Origin: an uncultured Bacteroidota bacterium
GTDB lineage: Bacteria; Bacteroidota; Bacteroidia; 2-12-FULL-35-15
DNA: 5,755 nucleotides
Reading direction: 5' to 3'
Assembly: GCA_903889605.1 (NCBI GenBank)
Contig: CAISYK010000332.1
Span: 1 to 5,755, forward strand
Shown here piece after piece: positions 1 to 5,755 of the stretch; the first letter of the stretch is position 1; each line of letters starts with the position of its first letter. The position numbers and the translations under genes are program-made. The notes under the pieces are model-generated. The model did no database searches, had not been told where the DNA came from, and saw nothing but the letters and a program-made list of their open reading frames with translations.

Positions 1-2030
1 ATTTTATTTCCTTCAAAAATGATCATTACTACATCGCCAAATACATTTAATAATTCTATTTTTACTTGAACCTGATTGTCAAAAGCTATATTTTCAGGAA
101 CTTTATAAATTATTCTAAAATCATTTGTAAATGGATTTGGAAAGGGGAGGATTGAATTTTCGGAAAGTTCAATATCCTCAATTCCAACACTGCATACTCC
201 TGGGATATGAGCATCCATCCAAGCTGTGCGGTTAGTAATCCAGTTTTTCAAATCCGTTACTTCGCCGGGATAATCAGCATTATATTGATTTTGAGTGTTG
301 GGAGAAATATAAGTCCCCATAATGGGCCATTGTGTAAAATTTCGCTGTTGTGCTTCATCCAAGGAGTTGGCAGCTGCATCAACATAATTATTCAAATTAT
401 TGTTGGACAAAATTCCCTGACGCAGAAATTCCCATCGGCAGGCAAGCTTGTTTGAAAAATAAGTATCCTGTAAAAAACGGCCCCACCACGCAGGACTGGG
501 ATGCACCGTATCTGGAATCTGATATTGCCAGCCTGAGGGATTAAATGAATTGGCATAATCAGCATTATGCCAGGCAATATCATAATCCCATACCGGACCA
601 ATATGCAATTTTCCACCATAGGAAATATTATCTTTATACAAATAGGTACTTAACCGATAGGCATCTACATTTTTGCTGAGTTCATTAATTATAAAAAAAT
701 CGACGAAAGATTCCACGTCTAAATATTTTCGATATCCCGTTGCCGGATTAGCGAATGAGGCTGAATTTATTACTGTTTCCACAGTATCCATAAAATATTT
801 AATATAGTCTTTTTGAGGAACGGTAATATCAATGTCTTTTGGATATACATATTGGTAATAGAAACTTGAATTGTTTTGTGCATTCCCTCCAATTAATGAG
901 TACCAACCATCGGCTTCCGGCCTGTCAATTTTTAATATATACCCTCCCGTAATATCAGGATAGTAATTTTCATCAGGGAGAAGCTTTGAAATATCAATTC
1001 TGCTGTTGTCGCGTTTTGGCTTTTCCATAAATTCGTAAATACCCATATATTCATTATTAATTACTAGTTCCACATTTTTAAAACGCGGAGAATAGTGACC
1101 CATTTCCCGAAAAAGATCATAAGTAATTGGATTCCGGATAAGAGTTTTATCTGCATACGAAGCTGTTAATGCCCAATCATTTTCCAATGGCATTCCAAGT
1201 ATTGCTGCGTCAATTTGATTTCCTGACATGTCTCTTGTTTCAACAGCATACGATTTTTTTTCAAAATTTTTAGAAGTGTTCCCTCTAATGTGAATCATAG
1301 CTTTTTGATTATAATTATTCCTAATATCCATTGTGTCATTTCTTTGACCAATTCCATTATCTATTATACCCATGTTTACAAGTAAATCTGTTTCGGTTAT
1401 TTCTTGATTGTTGGTATTAATAGAAACAATTGGAAGATTGGAAGAAGTAAATATTACCGGCTTGGCAGGGGAACTGCCGAAATTTATGTTCCAGCTTATC
1501 AGCGATCCGGCGTTTGAATTGGCCAGATAATCCTTAACTATAAGTTTCCATAAACCATTTCCTGTTTGCCCAGTGTTAAAGCGACCTAGAAATCCTATTG
1601 GCCTATAAGTACCTGTATAAGGCGCATTTGTAAGTGTTATAGATGAATCAGTCCGGCTGTCAAGACATGTATTTGTATAATTTGCCCCGGATAAACTGCC
1701 TTCCTGCAAAAGTTTTACCACCTTGCCGTCAGGAGACTCGAGCGAAATTATTAATTCTTTGTTATCAGGATGGTTAATATTTAAGCACACTTGTTCAACT
1801 CCAAATGCACTGTCAAGTTGAGCCGGTACAAGACCAGTAACAAAAAGATTAAAATATGTTTCTTGACCGTTATTTGTGATATTTCCGCCAATTCCAGTAT
1901 ATACTTGTGCAGTAGAACCAGACGAAATAAGAATAGAAATAATAGTAATTAACCATGAAATAATATATCCATGTTTAAATTGGAGTAAACAAATTAAGGA
2001 TTCTCTGAATAAGAATAATTTTTTTTTCAT
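1..2030 (-). CDS. Secreted P-domain / CotH kinase-family protein with T9SS sorting domain (C-terminus cut by window edge)
   Basis: 676 codons are visible without a stop; the frame continues past position 1. The start is the ATG at 2030-2028, followed by MKKK and a signal peptide (hydrophobic core about residues 21-37, likely cleavage after GSTA at 41). The two ATGs just upstream are out of frame. Residues about 47-185 resemble a P domain: NINHPDN, SLESPDGKVV, GNGLWKLIVKD and ISWNINFG, with C82 and C122 a possible disulfide. Residues about 198-608 resemble the CotH family: LPIVSINT, HIRGNTSKNFEKKSY (248-261), ENDWALTASYADKTLIRN, YMGIYEFMEK, GGYILKIDR (362-370), NELSKNVDAY and GPVWDYDIAW (478-487). 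CotH proteins are atypical protein kinases; the Bacillus spore-coat enzyme phosphorylates CotB and CotG. N454/D456 and D482/D484 are probably the catalytic-loop and metal-binding positions, by motif comparison only. From about residue 628, PFPNPF begins a type A T9SS sorting domain, so the protein is probably exported to the surface or medium. The substrate is unknown. Confidence 0.9.
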   Translation of the reverse strand, partial: MKKKLFLFRESLICLLQFKHGYIISWLITIISILISSGSTAQVYTGIGGNITNNGQETYFNLFVTGLVPAQLDSAFGVEQVCLNINHPDNKELIISLESPDGKVVKLLQEGSLSGANYTNTCLDSRTDSSITLTNAPYTGTYRPIGFLGRFNTGQTGNGLWKLIVKDYLANSNAGSLISWNINFGSSPAKPVIFTSSNLPIVSINTNNQEITETDLLVNMGIIDNGIGQRNDTMDIRNNYNQKAMIHIRGNTSKNFEKKSYAVETRDMSGNQIDAAILGMPLENDWALTASYADKTLIRNPITYDLFREMGHYSPRFKNVELVINNEYMGIYEFMEKPKRDNSRIDISKLLPDENYYPDITGGYILKIDRPEADGWYSLIGGNAQNNSSFYYQYVYPKDIDITVPQKDYIKYFMDTVETVINSASFANPATGYRKYLDVESFVDFFIINELSKNVDAYRLSTYLYKDNISYGGKLHIGPVWDYDIAWHNADYANSFNPSGWQYQIPDTVHPSPAWWGRFLQDTYFSNKLACRWEFLRQGILSNNNLNNYVDAAANSLDEAQQRNFTQWPIMGTYISPNTQNQYNADYPGEVTDLKNWITNRTAWMDAHIPGVCSVGIEDIELSENSILPFPNPFTNDFRIIYKVPENIAFDNQVQVKIELLNVFGDVVMIIFEGNK

Positions 2031-2293
2031 GCTGACATTTTCATTTATTACCGCTAAATTAAACATGCGAAAATACGGCTGCCTAAATGCGAAATGTTTC
2101 AGTTTTCGTTCAACTGCAATATAAAATAGCCAAACATTGTAAATATAAATTTCAGTTATAATTATTTGACCGTTCCGCTTTATTGAAAAAATAAATAGGG
2201 GGGAGTTTATCCAGATCGAAGCTGAAGGGCTTCAATATTTTGCAAGGGCAAAAGGATTTACTCTGCAATCTCAATAGCAAAAAAAGAAACATT

Positions 2294-2317
2294 AAGTAAA
2301 TTCAAATTATTTTACTT
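2294..2317. repeat. Short inverted repeat upstream of the adhesin-type gene promoter box
   Basis: AAGTAAA at 2294-2300 is the exact reverse complement of TTTACTT at 2311-2317, across a 10-base spacer. The dyad ends about 30 bases before the candidate -7 box. It could be a regulator-binding site or a weak hairpin. In DNA this AT-rich a 7-base arm can easily arise by chance, so the functional reading is weak. Confidence 0.3.
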
Positions 2318-2347
2318 TTTGAGCAAAAATCTGCTGAATTTTTTGAT

Positions 2348-2355
2348 TAAATTTG
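2348..2355 (+). promoter_or_regulatory. Candidate Bacteroidota -7 promoter box (TAAATTTG)
   Basis: TAAATTTG matches the Bacteroidota primary-sigma -7 consensus TAnnTTTG exactly. It lies 54 bases before the ATG at 2410, which gives a normal leader length. The nearest upstream TTG (2319-2321) is 26 bases away, longer than the usual spacing of about 19-23, so the -33 element is poor. The in-frame TTG at 2353 overlaps this box, which argues against using that TTG as a start codon. Confidence 0.45.
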
Positions 2356-2409
2356 TTCCTTGAATATTTATTTAAAATTTTAATTTTATTCTCAAAAAAA
2401 TCAAATCAC

Positions 2410-3453
2410 ATGAAAAGAATTTACACTTTATTGGCCGGCTTTATGTTGTTTGGCGCGTTTACTTCAAAAGGGCAGGATACATTAATGTATGAGAGTTTTA
2501 ATTACCAAAGTTTTTACGATTATTATTTTATTAAAGATGTCATACCGCCTCCAGGAGTGGCTACTGACACAATGTGGTACAGCTTTGATGCAGATGGATT
2601 ACCGGATGGTGCGCCAGGCGGAACACGTGAAGGCGGATGGTATCCCGTAAGGCCTTATGCAGACGTTGATACAGCGGGCAACGTAGCACTTGGGGCAAGT
2701 TCGTGGTTTCCAACACCTGCTGCTGCGAGCAACTGGCTTATTACTCCAAATGTTTTATTGGGAGAACATGATACCCTATTCTGGAAATCTGCACCATCCC
2801 AAACTCCTCGTTATTGCGACGGCTACCAGGTACTGATTTCTACAACGGATAATAGTGATCTTTCATTTAAAGATACATTGTTTACTGCAGCTGAAATGAC
2901 ACAAATTTCTTCTGTTCCTGGTGATTCAGCTATCTTTGCTAATCATACATTCTCAAGTCCTGGATTCATTCATGGATTTGATGGTACTTATATTGAAGCA
3001 AATCCAGGTCGTCCGACTGGTGCATTCCAAGGTATACTTCATCCATTCTCTGCCCCATTGGATGCTTATCCAAATCAAAACGTTTTTATTGCTATCCATC
3101 ATAATTCATTTGATGATAACTTAATTTCAATTGACGATATTATGATCCGCGGTACAAAAAATTCAGCTGCGGGAATCAAAGAAAATAAAATGGATTTGAA
3201 TTTAAATGTATTTCCTAACCCGGCTAATCAAAATGAATTTGCTCAGTTAAATTTTGAATTAACTGCTTTAGCTTCAGTCACAATATTTGTAAATGATGTA
3301 ACCGGGAAACTGGTTTATTCCGACAACAAAGGTTCTCTTGCTCAAGGCCGACATTTTGCGGCAATTAATACTTCAGCTTTAGCCAAAGGTTTTTATACTA
3401 TAGGTGTGCAGACAAATAATGTCAGAAGTACAGCTAAACTAATTGTTCAATAA
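2410..3453 (+). CDS. Secreted choice-of-anchor J / cleaved-adhesin-like protein with T9SS sorting domain
   Basis: Complete, 347 residues from the ATG at 2410. The frame is open back to a TTG at 2353, but ATG gives a clean signal peptide (MKRIYTLLAGFMLFGAFTSKG, cleavage near residue 21, before QDT) and TTG lies in the candidate promoter box. No lipobox cysteine is present, so this is not a lipoprotein. Residues about 22-248 look like the jelly-roll choice-of-anchor J / cleaved adhesin family: an ESF motif near the mature N-terminus, SNWLITPNVLL (107-117), a central DGYQVLIST strand and NVFIAIHHNSFDDNLISIDDIMI near its end. In other Bacteroidota such domains sit in gingipain-type adhesins and other surface proteins, usually as binding modules. 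Residues about 266-347 are a full type A sorting domain: NVFPNPA, VNDVTGKLVYS, LAKGFYTIGV and the terminal KLIVQ. T9SS should export it and remove this tail. No protease or other catalytic motif is seen, and the ligand is unknown. Confidence 0.88.
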   Translation: MKRIYTLLAGFMLFGAFTSKGQDTLMYESFNYQSFYDYYFIKDVIPPPGVATDTMWYSFDADGLPDGAPGGTREGGWYPVRPYADVDTAGNVALGASSWFPTPAAASNWLITPNVLLGEHDTLFWKSAPSQTPRYCDGYQVLISTTDNSDLSFKDTLFTAAEMTQISSVPGDSAIFANHTFSSPGFIHGFDGTYIEANPGRPTGAFQGILHPFSAPLDAYPNQNVFIAIHHNSFDDNLISIDDIMIRGTKNSAAGIKENKMDLNLNVFPNPANQNEFAQLNFELTALASVTIFVNDVTGKLVYSDNKGSLAQGRHFAAINTSALAKGFYTIGVQTNNVRSTAKLIVQ

Positions 3454-3454
3454 A

Positions 3455-3560
3455 TATAAAAAAGAAGACCTCCTAACCTCCCAGAAGGGGAGGAACTGAA
3501 TACCTATGCAAAATTTTAGGCAAGCGTGTTAGTACTCCTCCCCTTCGGGGAGGCTGGGGT
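3455..3560 (-). terminator. Likely intrinsic terminator of prfC, formed by the inverted hairpin pair
   Basis: Read on the minus strand, the region just after the prfC stop can fold as one long stem: the GC-rich unit at about 3535-3560 pairs with the unit at 3467-3494. It is followed by a T-rich tract (CTTCTTTTTTATA, plus-strand 3454-3466). This is the form of a rho-independent terminator. On the plus strand the same stem has no downstream T-run, so it would serve the adhesin-type gene less well, although a stable stem could still protect that mRNA's 3' end. Confidence 0.55.
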
Positions 3561-3564
3561 GGCC
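3467..3564. repeat. Paired inverted GC-rich hairpin units (REPIN/BIME-like element)
   Basis: Two related units face each other. Unit A (3467-3497) has the core CCTCCCAGAAGGGGAGG, itself a 6-bp hairpin. Unit B (3531-3564) has the core CCTCCCCTTCGGGGAGG, a 7-bp hairpin with a 3-base loop. The reverse complement of B matches A at 17 of 19 bases over the core and its immediate edges, and more loosely in the outer CACCCCA/CCTCCTA arm. A 33-base AT-rich spacer with its own CCTA/TAGG dyad separates them. The element fills the gap between two convergent genes and abuts the prfC stop codon. Two small hairpins competing with one long stem is the REPIN layout. The GC-rich core stands out from its AT-rich surroundings. 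Confidence 0.75.
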
Positions 3565-5150
3565 TATTCTTTAAACTCAGAAATAAAGTGGAATTTGATT
3601 TCCGGATTTTTCTCCTGAGCCATCTGCAGGGCCCATGCTGATTCTGCTAAAAATACAGGCCGGCCTTCTTTATCTGTTGCCATGTGATGAAGTTTCTCAA
3701 ATATAAACTCTTCAAGCTTTTTCTTATTCTTACTGCTTATCCAACAAGCTTTAAAAAGGGAAATATGTTCAAAATTACATGAAGCAGAGTACTCGCTTTT
3801 TAAGCGGTGTTGAATTACTTCAAACTGAAGTGCCCCAACAGTACCCAGCACTTTTCTATTATCAGTTTTCTTTGTAAACAACTGCGCAACCCCCTCATCT
3901 GTAAGTTGTTCAAGCCCCTTATTTAACTGTTTAGTTTTTAATGGGTCAGCGTTTACAACATATTTAAAAAGTTCGGGTGAGAATTGAGGAATTCCTTTGA
4001 AATTCATTTTTTCTCCTTCTGTAAGTGTATCGCCGATTTTAAAAATACCGGAATCGTATAAGCCGATAATATCACCAGGAAAAGCTTCATCCACAACATT
4101 TTTCTCCTGAGCCATGAAAGCGGTAGGATTTGAAAATTTTAAAGTTCGGTTTTCACGAACATGGTAATAATTTTTATTCCTTTCAAATCTGCCGGAACAT
4201 ATCCTTAAAAAGGCAATTCTATCTCTATGCTTAGGATCCAAATTGGCGTGAATCTTAAATACAAATCCGCTGAAATTTTTATCGTCAGGGTGCACAATTC
4301 TTAAATCTGTTTCTCGGGAACGAGGAATAGGGGCAATTTTAATAAATCCATCCAAAAGTTCACGAACTCCGAAATTATTTACAGCACTGCCGAAAAATAC
4401 CGGAGAAATCATTGCTTCAAGGTAATCTTCCACCTCAAATTCTGAATAAACACCTTCAATCAATTCAACATCGTGACGTAATATATTGGCAAATTCTTCA
4501 CCAATAATTTCATCAATTACTCCGTCATTTAAATCTTTTATCTCAATAGAATTCGCTTCTGATTGTTTTTCACCCTGATTGAAAAGGATTAAACTTTTTT
4601 CATATAGATTATAAACACCTTTAAAAGTTTTCCCAATGCTGATAGGCCATGTTAATGGACGGAGGTCGATGCGCAGTTCTTTTTCGATTTCATCAAGTAA
4701 ATCAAAAGGGTTTTTTCCTTCACGATCCATTTTATTGATAAATACAATAACAGGAGTATTGCGCATACGGCATACTTCAAGCAATTTTCGTGTTTGAGGT
4801 TCAACACCTTTTGCGCAGTCAATAACCATTATTACACTATCAACGGCTGTGAGGGTGCGGTATGTATCTTCAGCAAAATCTTCGTGGCCGGGAGTGTCCA
4901 ATAAATTTATTTTAACGCCTTTATATTCAAACCCCATTACAGAAGTAGCCACCGAAATACCACGCTGACGCTCAATTTCCATGAAGTCGGACGTAGCATG
5001 TTTTTTTATTTTGTTGGATTTTACAGCTCCAGCAGTTTGGATCGCTCCGCCGAATAAAAGCAGCTTTTCTGTTAAAGTAGTTTTACCGGCATCCGGGTGA
5101 GAGATAATACCGAAGGTTCTGCGTTTTTCTATTTCTTCTTTTAAAGTCAT
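3564..5150 (-). CDS. prfC: Peptide chain release factor 3 (RF3), translational GTPase
   Basis: Complete, 528 residues, about the length of the E. coli protein. RF3 is a cytoplasmic class II release factor: it uses GTP to recycle RF1/RF2 from the ribosome after peptide release. All G-domain signatures are present: G1 HPDAGKTT (18-25), switch I with RQRGISVATS (61-70), G3 DTPGHEDF (85-92) and G4 NKMD (139-142). RF3-specific stretches follow, including GAIQTAGAVK (35-44), DTYRTLTAVDS (95-105), FVFKIHANLDPKHRDR (296-311), PGDIIGLYDSG, GIPQFSPELF (386-395), VGALQFEVIQHRLKSEY (438-454) and LAESAW near the end. These separate RF3 from EF-G and from tetracycline-resistance GTPases. The ATG start gives MTLKEEIEKRRTF, matching the family N-terminus. 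It lies downstream of rplS on the same strand, but a terminator and a 260-base gap suggest its own promoter; I see no clean TAnnTTTG box for it. The last codons touch the inverted hairpin element. Confidence 0.97.
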   Translation of the reverse strand: MTLKEEIEKRRTFGIISHPDAGKTTLTEKLLLFGGAIQTAGAVKSNKIKKHATSDFMEIERQRGISVATSVMGFEYKGVKINLLDTPGHEDFAEDTYRTLTAVDSVIMVIDCAKGVEPQTRKLLEVCRMRNTPVIVFINKMDREGKNPFDLLDEIEKELRIDLRPLTWPISIGKTFKGVYNLYEKSLILFNQGEKQSEANSIEIKDLNDGVIDEIIGEEFANILRHDVELIEGVYSEFEVEDYLEAMISPVFFGSAVNNFGVRELLDGFIKIAPIPRSRETDLRIVHPDDKNFSGFVFKIHANLDPKHRDRIAFLRICSGRFERNKNYYHVRENRTLKFSNPTAFMAQEKNVVDEAFPGDIIGLYDSGIFKIGDTLTEGEKMNFKGIPQFSPELFKYVVNADPLKTKQLNKGLEQLTDEGVAQLFTKKTDNRKVLGTVGALQFEVIQHRLKSEYSASCNFEHISLFKACWISSKNKKKLEEFIFEKLHHMATDKEGRPVFLAESAWALQMAQEKNPEIKFHFISEFKE

Positions 5151-5168
5151 GCTGTTTTTTTTATAACC

Positions 5169-5197
5169 ATCCTCTTTGGAGAGTGCTGGAGTGAGGA
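5169..5197. repeat. Decayed single copy of the GC-rich hairpin unit in the prfC leader
   Basis: ATCCTCTTTGGAGAGTGCTG followed by GAGTGAGGA resembles unit B at 3536-3562 in the same orientation: CCTC, a short T-rich loop, GGAG, then CTGG-G-TG-GG. The stem has decayed to 4 bp (CTCT at 5172-5175 with AGAG at 5180-5183) and no inverted partner is visible nearby. It lies 19-47 bases upstream of the prfC start codon and would be inside its leader if the promoter is further upstream. The match is partial, so relatedness is likely but not certain. Confidence 0.5.
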
Positions 5198-5259
5198 CAC
5201 ATAGTGCCTTTAGATATAGTCGGTAAATTGAACTATAATTTTCTGGTTCTAGTCTTTCG

Positions 5260-5267
5260 TAGTTTTG
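5260..5267 (+). promoter_or_regulatory. Possible plus-strand -7 promoter box (TAGTTTTG)
   Basis: TAGTTTTG matches TAnnTTTG exactly, but no TTG lies at a normal -33 distance; the nearest is at 5228-5230, 29 bases away. It points away from prfC into the gap before rplS. The only reading frame that follows is 14 codons (5292-5336), and a terminator-like hairpin follows at 5351-5393. The match may be chance in AT-rich sequence. Confidence 0.2.
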
Positions 5268-5349
5268 AAAATCAGAAGTTTTCTATTGTAAATGAAGATT
5301 TTAAAACAGAAATTACGAAATAATTGGAAATTATAGACAGACTCTAAAT

Positions 5350-5394
5350 AAAAAACCCCATCTCTTCCTGGAAAGGGAAGGGTAGGGGTTTTTA
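5350..5394 (-). terminator. Intrinsic terminator of rplS (possibly bidirectional)
   Basis: On the minus strand, starting 17 bases after the rplS stop codon, AAAAACCCC (5393-5385) pairs with GGGGTTTTT (5359-5351). An inner stem (CCCTTCC with GGAAGAG, one mismatch) and a 7-base loop cap it, and it ends in a run of six T (5355-5350). This is a classical rho-independent terminator. The plus strand also ends in five T (5389-5393), so it could stop transcription from either side. It separates rplS from prfC. The inner GC-rich arms loosely resemble the hairpin units at 3467-3564. Confidence 0.8.
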
Positions 5395-5410
5395 CGAATA
5401 TAATAATCTA

Positions 5411-5755
5411 TTAGTGTTTTTTCTCAGCAATACGGGCAGCTTTGCCTGTTAATCCTCGAAGATAGAATACACGTGCTCTGCGAACAACACCAACTTTGTT
5501 GATTTCCACTTTGTCGATATACGGAGAAAACAAAGGAAATACACGCTCCACACCAACAGAATTACTCATTTTACGAACTGTAAATGATTCAGTAGCACCA
5601 GAACCTTTACGCTGAATAACAACACCTTGGTATTGCTGAACGCGTTCTTTTTCGCCTTCTTTAATTTTATAGTGAACAGTAACAGTATCACCAGCTTTAA
5701 AATTTGGATGATTTGCTTTTACCGCTAATTGCTCTTCTGCGTATTTTAATAAATG
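5411..5755 (-). CDS. rplS: 50S ribosomal protein L19 (first few codons beyond window edge)
   Basis: 114 residues plus a TAA stop at 5413-5411; the frame stays open to position 5755. L19 is a structural protein of the large ribosomal subunit at the interface with the 30S subunit. Diagnostic stretches are FKAGDTVTVHYKIKEGEKER (visible residues 19-38), QQYQGVVIQRKGSG, ESFTVRKMSNSVGVERVFP, SPYIDKVEI, VVRRARVFYLRGLTGKAARI and the basic tail AEKKH. The family is usually about 115-120 residues and the visible part begins HLLKYAEEQL, so only a handful of N-terminal residues are missing. In many bacteria rplS lies downstream of trmD; whether that holds here is outside the window. A terminator follows at once, so this is the last gene of its transcript. 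Confidence 0.96.
   Translation of the reverse strand, partial: HLLKYAEEQLAVKANHPNFKAGDTVTVHYKIKEGEKERVQQYQGVVIQRKGSGATESFTVRKMSNSVGVERVFPLFSPYIDKVEINKVGVVRRARVFYLRGLTGKAARIAEKKH

Larger units (their letters stand above)
2031..2409. other. Non-coding divergent promoter region between the two T9SS cargo genes
   Basis: This 379-base gap separates two divergently transcribed genes, so it must hold the promoter of each. Towards the plus-strand gene there is an exact TAnnTTTG box at 2348-2355. Towards the minus-strand gene the best match I see is AATGTTTG, read on the minus strand at 2138-2131. It has 7 of 8 bases, no clear -33 TTG, and would imply a leader of about 100 bases. The gap also holds a run of six G at 2198-2203, a short hairpin (GAAGC at 2218-2222 with GCTTC at 2229-2233) and an AT-rich dyad at 2294-2317. 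No convincing gene or structured RNA is visible. Confidence 0.6.

Noticed and set aside
139..160. AAAGGGGAGGA resembling the GC-rich hairpin units
   Set aside because: It encodes the conserved LPFPNPF motif of the sorting domain in the CotH-like gene and has no paired stem, so the similarity is best explained by coding.
207..619. Three short open frames (207-455 and 350-544 on plus, 392-619 on minus) overlapping the left-hand gene
   Set aside because: They lie entirely within the CotH-like reading frame, have no recognisable domains and no start signals. They are shadows of the real gene.
1876..2124. 82-codon plus-strand open frame across the start of the CotH-like gene
   Set aside because: It is mostly antisense to the signal-peptide and P-domain coding region and its predicted product resembles no protein I know.
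2170..2272. Open plus-strand stretch containing EFIQIEAEGLQYFARAKGF before a stop
   Set aside because: The peptide has a coding-like look, but there is no start codon, the frame is closed upstream by TGA at 2167-2169, and I recognise no family. A gene remnant is possible but unsupported.
2353..2409. Upstream TTG start for the adhesin-type gene
   Set aside because: It would add 19 residues before a perfectly good signal peptide and would start inside the candidate -7 promoter box.
2921..3124. 67-codon plus-strand open frame inside the adhesin-type gene
   Set aside because: It is out of frame with, and fully inside, a well-supported secreted-protein gene.
3564..5150. prfC as a tetracycline ribosomal-protection gene or EF-G
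   Set aside because: The protein is 528 residues rather than about 640-700, and it carries RF3-specific stretches (GAIQTAGAVK, DPKHRDR, QFSPELF) throughout.
1..5755. CRISPR arrays, tRNA/rRNA genes, insertion sequences, prophage or defence genes
   Set aside because: Reading both strands I saw no regularly spaced direct repeats, no RNA-gene signatures and no transposase, integrase or defence-type coding sequence.

Overview
The window looks like chromosomal DNA from a member of the Bacteroidota. It is AT-rich. Two genes encode secreted proteins ending in the C-terminal sorting domain of the type IX secretion system (T9SS), a system essentially confined to that phylum. A TAnnTTTG promoter box of the Bacteroidota kind sits before one gene, and no strong Shine-Dalgarno sequences are visible. 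The genus cannot be named from this sequence.

Layout, left to right. (1) Positions 1-2030, minus strand: a large secreted protein with signal peptide, P (proprotein-convertase) domain, CotH-type kinase-like domain and the start of a T9SS sorting domain. Its C-terminus runs off the left edge. (2) Positions 2031-2409: a divergent, non-coding promoter region. (3) Positions 2410-3453, plus strand: a secreted choice-of-anchor-J / cleaved-adhesin type protein with a complete T9SS sorting domain. (4) Positions 3454-3563: a convergent gap almost filled by a pair of inverted GC-rich hairpin units, REPIN-like in architecture, which also makes a credible terminator for the next gene. (5) Positions 3564-5150, minus strand: prfC, peptide chain release factor 3, complete. 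(6) Positions 5151-5410: a gap holding a decayed copy of the same hairpin unit, a possible plus-strand promoter box and the rplS terminator. (7) Positions 5411-5755, minus strand: rplS, ribosomal protein L19, missing only its first few codons at the right edge.

The window falls into two functional halves. The left half is a divergently transcribed pair of cell-surface or secreted T9SS cargo genes. Their partners are unknown and nothing here shows that they act together. The right half is translation housekeeping: rplS and prfC lie on the same strand but are separated by a strong terminator, so they are probably transcribed independently.

I found no mobile-element genes, CRISPR array, tRNA, rRNA or defence system, and no convincing new multi-gene system. 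The items most worth a second look are the dispersed GC-rich hairpin repeat (one inverted pair, one decayed unit, one possible relative inside a terminator), the P-domain/CotH-kinase/T9SS fusion, and a speculative small transcript between prfC and rplS.
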